Shown here: piece after piece, positions 1 to 7,062 of the stretch
How positions within the stretch are numbered: the first letter of the stretch is position 1
Layout of the letters: each line of letters opens with the position of its first letter
Assembly: GCA_943912835.1 (NCBI GenBank)
Contig: CALTVJ010000036.1
Location: 1-17,531, forward strand
Direction: 5' to 3'
Source: an uncultured Porphyromonas sp.
GTDB lineage: Bacteria; Bacteroidota; Bacteroidia; Bacteroidales; Porphyromonadaceae
Length of the DNA: 17,531 nucleotides
Translations under genes and position numbers: made by a program
The notes under the pieces: generated by a model
Told to the model about the DNA's origin: nothing
The model's input: the letters and a program-made list of their open reading frames with translations, nothing else
The model's database searches: none

Positions 1-815
1 ACGAAATAGTTAAACACATGAGCTATTTTAGGATCAATCCATCCAATAGATCCATTAATGTTAACCATCTTCTCTGCAGGAATAAACTCACGCAGTTTCT
101 CGAAGAAGCGATTCTCTCTATCCTTGTTTGATGAGCGATTACATGAGATCAATGCCATTTTACCTTCAACATTCCAGTCTCCACAGTGATTACCTGGCTT
201 AAAGGGAGAAGCAAATTCGGGTTCGTAATCGATATCAATACCGTCATAGTTGTACTTAGCAATAGAGTCAGCGATAGCCCTAGCATACTGATCTATAGCC
301 GTATTAACATCCTTTGACCAACCACCCTCTGGTGCATTCTTAAGGCCATCTCCGATATTTTCGATAATCCAACCGACAGTCATGCGAGTTCCTTTTTCTT
401 GTAAACGAGCAAGCTGAGCTTTTCGTTCTTCATCAAGATTCCACTGTTGTCCCCAGTTAGATACAAAGTCAACACTATCTGGCAAATGATCCAAAGAGAA
501 AGTCTTATCAGGAGAACTTGGATTCCAATAAGCAAACCAACCAAACATAAGAATATGCTCGCTCTTCTTATAAGCCCTAAGATCCTCTAGGTACAACTCC
601 CGAAGGCGCTTATTTTCTTCTGCTATAGCCGTAGAATCTTCTCTATTCTTCGCTAATGCAGCATCTTCCTCTGCCCATTTTTGCTTATCTCTTTTTAGGA
701 GTGCCTCTTGTGGTATGTCATCTACATCCAGAGGAGCAACCTTAGTACAAGAAGCAAAACTTGCACAACCAGCTAGCACAACGGCTCCTAATATCTTATT
801 TATGTAAGTTTTCAT
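1..815 (-). CDS. Glycoside hydrolase family 18 lipoprotein (endo-beta-N-acetylglucosaminidase-like), C-terminus cut off by window
   Basis: I translated this open frame by hand from ATG 815-813; 271 codons are visible and it runs off the window start with no stop. The N-terminus is a lipoprotein signal with two candidate lipid-acceptor cysteines: Cys17 in LAGC, and Cys23 in FASC, which I prefer from the length of the hydrophobic stretch. Residues 36-85 are charged, probably helical. The GH18 barrel begins near residue 87 (MFGWFAYW). DGIDIDYE at 191-198 gives the complete DxxDxDxE motif, with Glu198 as catalytic acid and Asp196 assisting through substrate-assisted catalysis. The charged helix followed by FGWF is typical of Bacteroidales GH18 proteins related to endo-beta-N-acetylglucosaminidases that cut the GlcNAc-GlcNAc core of N-glycans. 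It starts 10 bases after the susD-like stop, so it is probably co-transcribed and surface-anchored. A chitinase-like role, or pure glycan binding, cannot be excluded because the C-terminal substrate loops are missing. Confidence 0.88.
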   Translation of the reverse strand, partial: MKTYINKILGAVVLAGCASFASCTKVAPLDVDDIPQEALLKRDKQKWAEEDAALAKNREDSTAIAEENKRLRELYLEDLRAYKKSEHILMFGWFAYWNPSSPDKTFSLDHLPDSVDFVSNWGQQWNLDEERKAQLARLQEKGTRMTVGWIIENIGDGLKNAPEGGWSKDVNTAIDQYARAIADSIAKYNYDGIDIDYEPEFASPFKPGNHCGDWNVEGKMALISCNRSSNKDRENRFFEKLREFIPAEKMVNINGSIGWIDPKIAHVFNYF

Positions 816-825
816 ATCTAATCAT

Positions 826-2436
826 TTACTTTACTTTGGTATCCCACCAAACATTTATATTGGCTCCATTAGAGCCTCCTCTATATTTGTTTATTGCATC
901 TTGTACATTGGCCTTATTCTCAGTAAGCTCTTTTTGTGGATAAGGCCAAGAGCGTACTCCATTTTTGTGCCCATCAGAAGTGACAACCCCTGCATTTGAG
1001 GTGTTACTATTAGCCGGAATTAACTTGGGATAACCTGTTCTTCTCCACTCGCTCCAAGCTTCCATACCATCAGGGAAAATGGCGAGATACTTTTGCACGA
1101 TAATCTTTTCTAACTTTTGCTCCTCGCTCAAATTATCGTTCCAGGCTACTGTAACAGTAGAAGGAGCAGCAGCACTATATTGAGGTTTCTTAGAGTCAGA
1201 GAATGCAATCGGTGCTGTATTACCTCTAAGGTATACTGCAGATGAGGCGAGATCTAGATTATTCTCTTCAAATGAAAGACGAACACCTAACTCATACAGT
1301 TGTTTTGCAGTTTGACCATTGGTATTATAGCCTGCTAGTGCAGCTTCAGCCTTAAGAAAGGCAACTTCCGAGGCTTTGAACCAATAGGTTGGAGAAAACT
1401 CTTGTACCTTAGGCTTGGCTGCATCATCGTAAGCGTTGGCTGTAGCAGGAATAGCAGGAGGTACAGCTATATTTACATTTCCCTCAAAATATACATTCAA
1501 GCGAGGATCGTTATAGCCTTTAAGATAGGTATAGATACTTGCTCCCATTCGTGTATCGTTGTAAGCTCCTTTGATGGTAAATAGAGCATTTTTAGTTCTA
1601 ATACCAGCTCCATACTCAAGTTTAGCAACTTCCTCCACCGACTCAATCAGCCCTGCAGGATGCATCATAGCCTTTTCTGCCCAAACTTGTGAAAGATTAG
1701 CATCAACAAAACGCACACGCATAGCCAATCTTAGCATCAACGAATTTCCCAATTTTGCCCATTTACGAGCATCACCATCATAAACAACATCTGACGCTTT
1801 GGGTACAATAGGTGTCGCCTGGCTAAAATTATATAAGTGATTTACAGCTTCTTCTAGCTCTTTAAAGAATGACTTGTAGATATCTTCTTGAGCATCATAA
1901 GCAACTGTAAACGACCCATTACCTACGTTAAAATAAGGTATTGCTCCGTACTTATCTGTTGTGCGATGCAAGCCCATAATCTTGCTTATTTGAGCTATAG
2001 ACCAAATTTCAAGATTCTTATCTTGAACATCGTAGTTCAATTGCTTAATCTTAATCCAAGGAGCAAAGACTTTGGATGTACCTGCACCAAAAGTACCATT
2101 GGTCCAACCTTCATCAAAATAAAATTGAGTGAGGTTACGACCTGGCCATTTTGCATCACGAGGTGCCATATAGCCTACCCAACTATCTGTCGTTAGATTA
2201 TTAGTTACTTGATAATCATTAACAAATCCAGTACCAGAAGTTCCCGTGTGAATTGGTGTAAACTGAAGGGCAGGCAAAAAAGTACCATTGAGCACACCAT
2301 CTTTGACCAACAAATCTGCCGTAGGCAATAATGGGTTAGTATTGATTGTTGTAAAATCTTTGGTACAAGCGGGTAAAACAAAGGCTCCCATACTTGCAAC
2401 AACCAAAGATTTATATATATTCTTTTTTAGACTCAT
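826..2436 (-). CDS. SusD/RagB-family nutrient-binding outer-membrane lipoprotein (SusD-like_2 type)
   Basis: This 536-residue protein has a lipoprotein signal peptide ending at LPAC, with Cys24 as the likely lipidated residue. A T-K-D-F-T-T-I-N-T-N-P stretch follows, which is characteristic of the start of mature SusD-like proteins. The helical body and the conserved end (residues about 440-536, with ERRTGYP-like EWRRTGYPKL, RSWPYPQKE and a final WWDTK) fit the SusD-like_2 branch rather than canonical starch-binding SusD. By family knowledge it caps a SusC-type transporter as a lid and binds glycan or peptide ligands at the cell surface. It lies 16 bases downstream of the susC-like gene and 10 bases upstream of the GH18 gene, so the three form one operon. 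The GH18 partner suggests a GlcNAc-containing glycan ligand, but the ligand cannot be read from this sequence. Confidence 0.93.
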   Translation of the reverse strand: MSLKKNIYKSLVVASMGAFVLPACTKDFTTINTNPLLPTADLLVKDGVLNGTFLPALQFTPIHTGTSGTGFVNDYQVTNNLTTDSWVGYMAPRDAKWPGRNLTQFYFDEGWTNGTFGAGTSKVFAPWIKIKQLNYDVQDKNLEIWSIAQISKIMGLHRTTDKYGAIPYFNVGNGSFTVAYDAQEDIYKSFFKELEEAVNHLYNFSQATPIVPKASDVVYDGDARKWAKLGNSLMLRLAMRVRFVDANLSQVWAEKAMMHPAGLIESVEEVAKLEYGAGIRTKNALFTIKGAYNDTRMGASIYTYLKGYNDPRLNVYFEGNVNIAVPPAIPATANAYDDAAKPKVQEFSPTYWFKASEVAFLKAEAALAGYNTNGQTAKQLYELGVRLSFEENNLDLASSAVYLRGNTAPIAFSDSKKPQYSAAAPSTVTVAWNDNLSEEQKLEKIIVQKYLAIFPDGMEAWSEWRRTGYPKLIPANSNTSNAGVVTSDGHKNGVRSWPYPQKELTENKANVQDAINKYRGGSNGANINVWWDTKVK

Positions 2437-2452
2437 AATTATATGTGATCAT

Positions 2453-5400
2453 TTAAAATCCAACTTTGAGACTGAAACCGATACTTCTCAAACTTGGTGG
2501 CATAAAGTTATCACCTCCAAACGAGTAAGTACCTGTACCACCTGCCATATCTGTATCAAATGGCGCAGTGCGATAGATTGTGAATAGGTTACGACCAATA
2601 AGCGACAGTGTAACGTTTGATAATACCTTACCTAATAGTTTTTTGGGCAATGTATACCCCACAGAGAGTTCTTGTAGCTTGATGTTTGTTGCATCGTAAA
2701 GATAATATGCACTCAAGCGATTAGCACCTATGGTTGTATAGTATCGTTTAGCATCATACATCTGTCCATCAATCATAACACCACCTGCATCACGAGCATC
2801 AGCCGTCACTTTAGAAACTCCATAAGCATCAAGCATAGCTTGAGTTGCAGATGTTACATTGCCCCCTATGCGTGCAGAGATCAAGAAGCTAATGTTGAAG
2901 CCATAAGCACTAAGTGTATTATTCCAACCCATCATAAAGTCAGGTGCCGATGATCCTATTTTCAGGCGTTGAGTCTTGTCAATCTTATAACCATCTCCCT
3001 CTTCAATCAAACGTCCATCTCTACCTTTGACAAGAATACCTTCAGCAAAGATATCATTCATAGAGTCTCCTGGACGCATATATTTTGGAGAAGTCAAAAC
3101 GTTAATATCGAAAGATGTACCATCAATCGGATTCTTATAGTTCTTAACTAGCTTCATGATTCGGTTGACATTGCGTGTATACGTCAAGGTCGAACTTAAT
3201 CTCACTTTATTCCAAGTTTGATCATAACCAAGAGACAACTCTATACCCTGGTTACGAATATCTCCAGCCTGTACATAGAAACCTGTATACCCTGAAGCAT
3301 CTGAAAGATTCTGAACAAAGGTTTGATTATAGGTATTTGACTGATATACCGTTGCATCTAGAGACAATTTTCCACCAAAGAATTTTGCATTGACACCAGC
3401 TTCCCAAGAGCGAGTTCTCTCTGGTCGGAAATCAGGATAAGGATAAGTAGATATAGGTTTTACCTCTCCATTACTCATCTCATAAGTAATCGAACCTGGA
3501 GTAATACCCACCTGAGAAATAGGAGATCCCACCTCAGTAAACGAGGCTCTTAACTTGAGATAAGAGATCAATTTAGGTAATTTAACCATCTCAGAAACAA
3601 CACCAGACAAACCAATAGATGGATAAGCGATAATTGGCGTTTTACCATTGCTTACAAGCTGAGATGCCCAGTCTAAGCGACCTGTAGCTGTCAAGAATAG
3701 ACGATTGCGCCAACCTAACTCAGCACTAGCAAATGTGGCAATATTTCTAGTACGTCTATACTCCTGACCACCACCACCAGTAACATCTGGATCTACGTTG
3801 GATGTAGAGAATAAATTGGGCACCAATTTGAGACGTCCACCGACACCTACACCAGTAGTATAATGATCATCAAAGCTAGCTCCAACGTTGGCTGTCAAAG
3901 ACCAAACATTACCCCACTTCTTATTGATGTTAACCATCAAGTCTGCATAGGTTTGGTTATATCTCTGTTCTCTCAAGGAGAAACTACCTTTCGCTGTTTC
4001 TAAACTTGTATCTCCTGTAAAGAGAGGATTAGATGTTGCGTAAAATTTATTTTGGATAGAGTTATATGTATTGTCTATACGTACACGACCTGCGATATTA
4101 AGCCAATCCAAAATATTGTATTGCAATCGTGCATTAAACATATAACGACGCTTATTGGTCGTAAACATTTCTCTGTTTACAATCCAATAAGGATTTTCAA
4201 AGTCTTCCCCTTGGTTGCCATAAGGCCAGTATTGTACTGGGAAACGACGCTCTAGGTCATAACGTTCCCAAACCTTAATATTATTGAAATCATCACCTCT
4301 AGGGAAAAGATATAATGGACGAAGTGGGTTAAAATAACGACCTCCAGACATCATATTTTGGTCTCCCTGCATAACGTAGCTGGCTCCCAAGTCTAATTGC
4401 AACTTATTGTTGAAGTAGTTTGATGTATTACGACCGCTAAAGTTGTAACGATAATATTCGTTGTTAGGAATAATTCCCTCAGAGTGAGTAGTCGCTAAAG
4501 AAACAAAGGTTTGATTCTTTTCGGTTCCGCCAGAAACGCTTACTGAGTTAATCGTACTATAACCCGTTTGGAAAAAATCTCTTGGATCAAAACTAGACGG
4601 AGTAGCTAACTTGGCACCCCAACTACGATAAGTATCTCTCTCCGTACCATAGGTATTTTGAAACTCTGGCATAACACCAGCACGAAGCATCTCTGTATTT
4701 GACGAGAAAGTTACCTTAAGTGCCCCAGAAGCTCCTTTTTTGGTATTGATGATGATCACACCATTTGCGGCAGCCGCACCATACAAAGCTGCAGCTGATG
4801 GCCCTGTAAGAACGGAAAGCGACTCAATGTCTTCTGGATTGAAATCTGAGATACCTTCACCACTACCAGGTCTACCATACTCTCCACCATCTCCAGCTAA
4901 GTTGGCGTTACCAATAGGCATACCATCCACCACATAAAGTACGTTATTGTTACCAGAGATTGATTTCGAACCTCTCATCACAACACTAGTTGCCCCACCA
5001 ACACCAGAAGAAGATCGTGTAATCTGTACACCAGCCACCTTACCACTGAGAGAATTCATGAAGTTCGCATCCTTAACGGTTGTTAAGGCCTCACTTTTCA
5101 TCTCTTGGACACTATAAGATAAAGCTTTTTGGCTTCTCTTGATACCAAGTGCTGTTACAACAACCTGATCTAGACCCGTTGCATCATCCTCAAGTACAAT
5201 GGACAATTGTGTACGACCCGACAGTTTAAGTTTTTGAGTTTTCATCCCCACATAGCTTACAGTCAGAGTTGCTGCAGGCGAAACGTTAAGAGTAAACTTA
5301 CCGTCTAAATCAGTTACAGCTCCTACACTTGTACCATCAACACGAACATTGGCTCCGATGATAGGTTCTCCTGTTTTATCCACAACGTGGCCCTTTACAG

Positions 5401-5536
5401 TGATCGTTTTCCCCTGCTGTACTTCCGAGACAAAAATCTGCTCTGTATGACTTGCAGTCATTGCCGTAGCATTGAGGATACCACTAAAGGGAACAGCCAT
5501 TACGAGCGACATGGCTCCTAAAAACTTTCTATCCAT
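2453..5536 (-). CDS. SusC/RagA-family TonB-dependent outer-membrane transporter
   Basis: This 1027-residue protein is full length for the SusC family. A signal peptide (about residues 1-26) precedes a carboxypeptidase-D regulatory-like beta-sandwich at about 45-117 (VKGHVVDKTGEPIIGANV). DQVVVTALG at 123-131 is the TonB-box-like SusC signature. The plug spans about 138-270, with VVMRGS, YVVDGMP, LTGPSAAALYG and GVIIINTKKG all intact. The rest is the 22-strand barrel, closed by a terminal aromatic residue (GFSLKVGF). There is no STN domain at the N-terminus, so it is unlikely to signal through an anti-sigma/ECF pair. It imports the ligand bound by the SusD-like partner, using TonB-ExbBD energy. 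It is first in the operon, and a -7 element lies about 50 bases upstream. The start at 5536 gives a normal signal peptide, and I see no better start. Confidence 0.96.
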   Translation of the reverse strand: MDRKFLGAMSLVMAVPFSGILNATAMTASHTEQIFVSEVQQGKTITVKGHVVDKTGEPIIGANVRVDGTSVGAVTDLDGKFTLNVSPAATLTVSYVGMKTQKLKLSGRTQLSIVLEDDATGLDQVVVTALGIKRSQKALSYSVQEMKSEALTTVKDANFMNSLSGKVAGVQITRSSSGVGGATSVVMRGSKSISGNNNVLYVVDGMPIGNANLAGDGGEYGRPGSGEGISDFNPEDIESLSVLTGPSAAALYGAAAANGVIIINTKKGASGALKVTFSSNTEMLRAGVMPEFQNTYGTERDTYRSWGAKLATPSSFDPRDFFQTGYSTINSVSVSGGTEKNQTFVSLATTHSEGIIPNNEYYRYNFSGRNTSNYFNNKLQLDLGASYVMQGDQNMMSGGRYFNPLRPLYLFPRGDDFNNIKVWERYDLERRFPVQYWPYGNQGEDFENPYWIVNREMFTTNKRRYMFNARLQYNILDWLNIAGRVRIDNTYNSIQNKFYATSNPLFTGDTSLETAKGSFSLREQRYNQTYADLMVNINKKWGNVWSLTANVGASFDDHYTTGVGVGGRLKLVPNLFSTSNVDPDVTGGGGQEYRRTRNIATFASAELGWRNRLFLTATGRLDWASQLVSNGKTPIIAYPSIGLSGVVSEMVKLPKLISYLKLRASFTEVGSPISQVGITPGSITYEMSNGEVKPISTYPYPDFRPERTRSWEAGVNAKFFGGKLSLDATVYQSNTYNQTFVQNLSDASGYTGFYVQAGDIRNQGIELSLGYDQTWNKVRLSSTLTYTRNVNRIMKLVKNYKNPIDGTSFDINVLTSPKYMRPGDSMNDIFAEGILVKGRDGRLIEEGDGYKIDKTQRLKIGSSAPDFMMGWNNTLSAYGFNISFLISARIGGNVTSATQAMLDAYGVSKVTADARDAGGVMIDGQMYDAKRYYTTIGANRLSAYYLYDATNIKLQELSVGYTLPKKLLGKVLSNVTLSLIGRNLFTIYRTAPFDTDMAGGTGTYSFGGDNFMPPSLRSIGFSLKVGF

Positions 5537-5570
5537 TTAAAAGTAGTAATTAGATTATATACGCTAGTTT

Positions 5571-5585
5571 TTTTAGTTGCTAAAA
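5571..5585. promoter_or_regulatory. Perfect palindrome at predicted susC transcription start
   Basis: TTTTAG-TTG-CTAAAA is a perfect 6-base-arm inverted repeat with a 3-base centre. It abuts the -7 element and covers the predicted start site. It could be an operator or a small hairpin at the 5' end of the transcript. The low GC content means chance is a real alternative. Confidence 0.35.
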
Positions 5586-5593
5586 CAAAGATA
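5586..5593 (-). promoter_or_regulatory. Putative -7 element of susC operon promoter
   Basis: Read on the minus strand this is TATCTTTG, an exact match to the Bacteroidota -7 consensus TAnnTTTG. I see no good -33 TTTG at the usual distance of about 19-21 bases. Transcription would begin near 5580-5577 and give a leader of about 40 bases before the susC start. Confidence 0.6.
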
Positions 5594-5748
5594 GCATATC
5601 AAAATGTAAGATCTATCAGCCAATCGTCTCTAAACAAAACAAATAAACAACACAAAAACTACAAGATGAATAATACCAAACAGAAAATCTAAAACATTTA
5701 TTTATATAATACCCAACCAAGCGACTATTAAACCACTTTGATAGAGAC

Positions 5749-5771
5749 TTGACGACATTTTAAGTTGTCAA
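5749..5771. repeat. Inverted repeat TTGACGAC / GTTGTCAA in the divergent gap
   Basis: Two 8-base arms pair with one G-T mismatch around a 7-base loop (ATTTTAA). The right arm continues as TTGTCAATA (5765-5773), and the same nine bases recur at 5800-5808. Repeated half-sites of this sort can be regulator binding sites. There is no T-tract after the stem, so a terminator is unlikely. Confidence 0.35.
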
Positions 5772-5843
5772 TAAAATTTCAATTTTCAATAATCCACACT
5801 TGTCAATACTAATGTATTTTGAGGTTTTTCAGGTTCAAACACA

Positions 5844-5853
5844 AAAGATCTTT
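5844..5853. repeat. 10-base perfect palindrome AAAGATCTTT
   Basis: The sequence equals its own reverse complement over ten bases. It lies midway between the two divergent operons. It may be an operator core or a chance occurrence in AT-rich DNA. Confidence 0.2.
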
Positions 5854-6092
5854 CAGACCTAGATACAGAAGGACGCTATCAAAGAAGTCATATTATCAAT
5901 AACCCTACAACACAAACAACGATCAAGTGATAAGACTTCAGTCTACCTACTTAGGAGAGACTTGTCCTCTAACTTGAGGAAGTTTAAGTGTACAAAAGAA
6001 GACAACAGCAACTTAAATAAAGAGCATTCACAACGGATAAACCAAACACTCACTCAACAATACTCAAACGTATAAATTCTACAATTTGATAG

Positions 6093-6100
6093 TACCTTTG
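6093..6100 (+). promoter_or_regulatory. Putative -7 element of xseB-ispD-recG promoter
   Basis: TACCTTTG matches the Bacteroidota TAnnTTTG -7 consensus. The distance to the xseB start leaves a leader of roughly 33 bases. No clear -33 TTTG is seen at the standard spacing. Confidence 0.6.
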
Positions 6101-6140
6101 CAATACCATTATATTAACCTAAGAACAAACAACCCATTAT

Positions 6141-6350
6141 ATGGATAATACATTAAGTTACAACGAGGCATCAGAGCGACTAGAAAGCATAGTCAGAAAA
6201 ATAGAACACGAAAATCCTGATGTTGATGAACTCACACAATTAGTGGAAGAAGCTGTTGAGCTTACACAATTTTGTAGAAATAAACTGACAAAGGCCGATG
6301 AGCAACTAACCAAAATCATGGCTCGTCTAGACGAAACCCCAGAGAAATAA
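6141..6350 (+). CDS. xseB: Exodeoxyribonuclease VII small subunit
   Basis: This is a 69-residue protein, a normal length for XseB. The sequence is the expected two-helix, highly charged fold: SYNEASERLESIVRKIE at the N-terminus, a D-V-D-E-L turn near residues 27-30, and a second helix containing LVEEAVEL and CRNKLTKADEQL. XseB is the helical subunit that binds XseA in several copies to form exonuclease VII, which degrades single-stranded DNA into oligonucleotides in the cytoplasm. It leads the operon and stops 4 bases before ispD. The large subunit gene xseA, often its direct neighbour in other bacteria, is not in this window. Confidence 0.9.
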   Translation: MDNTLSYNEASERLESIVRKIEHENPDVDELTQLVEEAVELTQFCRNKLTKADEQLTKIMARLDETPEK

Positions 6351-6354
6351 ATAT

Positions 6355-7062
6355 ATGGCTACACGTCGCTTCGTAATCATTGTCGCTGGAGGGAAAGGAT
6401 TACGTATGGGGAAAGAGCTTCCTAAGCAATTCATAGCAATATCGGGGAAACCAATATTGATGCATACACTAAATAAATTTAAGAATGATACAGAGCTTAT
6501 CCTCGTTCTACCCAAGACACAAATAGACTACTGGAAAACCCTTTGTAAAGAATACAATTGCACCATCCAGCATAGTATTGTCATAGGAGGTAGCACTCGA
6601 TACGACTCTGTACTTGCTGGATTACAACACATATCAAACACCCACAAAGTCACGAAAGAAGATCTTGTAGCTGTACACGATGGAGTGAGACCCTTAATTA
6701 GCAAATCATGTATCGAAAGCTGCTTTAATCTTGCTCAAAAAGATAATGCAGCCATCCCCTTTTTGCCCATGACTGATAGCATCAGAAGGATCAAAAGCGA
6801 CAACAACAGCCAAAGTGTCAAGCGAGAAGAGTATATTCGCATACAGACTCCCCAAGTATTTCGCCTCAATATGCTTCTGAGTGCATACCAATTAGGCTAT
6901 AAAGCTCACTTTACTGACGATGCTTCTGTATGGGAAGAAGCTGGATACCCCCCACCAAGCCTAGTCCTATCCAATGAAGAAAATATAAAAATCACAAATC
7001 CAATCGATCTACATCTAGCCGATTTTTTACTCAACCAAAAATCGCACGAATCTGATGTCTGA
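6355..7062 (+). CDS. ispD: 2-C-methyl-D-erythritol 4-phosphate cytidylyltransferase
   Basis: The 235-residue protein has the full IspD motif set. The CTP-binding loop AGGKGLRMGKELPKQF is at 11-26. GGSTRYDSV is at 78-86, DGVRPLIS at 109-116 and MTDSIRRI at 139-146. QTPQVFR (164-170) and TDDASVWEEAG (187-197) complete the substrate site. It transfers CMP from CTP to methylerythritol phosphate, the third step of the non-mevalonate isoprenoid pathway, in the cytoplasm. The length is typical of single-domain IspD, so it is not an IspDF fusion. It starts 4 bases after xseB, and its last 8 bases overlap the start of recG, which suggests translational coupling. Confidence 0.96.
   Translation: MATRRFVIIVAGGKGLRMGKELPKQFIAISGKPILMHTLNKFKNDTELILVLPKTQIDYWKTLCKEYNCTIQHSIVIGGSTRYDSVLAGLQHISNTHKVTKEDLVAVHDGVRPLISKSCIESCFNLAQKDNAAIPFLPMTDSIRRIKSDNNSQSVKREEYIRIQTPQVFRLNMLLSAYQLGYKAHFTDDASVWEEAGYPPPSLVLSNEENIKITNPIDLHLADFLLNQKSHESDV

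Larger units (their letters stand above)
5537..6140. other. Intergenic region between divergent susC and xseB operons
   Basis: These 604 bases have no convincing gene on either strand. They carry a minus-strand -7 element and adjacent palindrome for susC near 5571-5593, an 8-base-arm inverted repeat at 5749-5771, a repeated TTGTCAATA, a 10-base palindrome at 5844-5853, overlapping short hairpins at 5965-5984, and a plus-strand -7 element at 6093-6100. I recognise no tRNA, riboswitch or terminator. The gap is long for two divergent promoters and could hold a small RNA, but I see no clear RNA boundaries. Confidence 0.6.

Noticed and set aside
761..943. Plus-strand open frame of 60 codons
   Set aside because: It lies antisense across the GH18 start and the susD end, both well-supported genes, and shows no recognisable domain.
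2288..2587. Plus-strand open frame of 99 codons over the susC-susD junction
   Set aside because: It is antisense to two clear genes, and its Cys/Thr-rich translation looks like a complement artefact.
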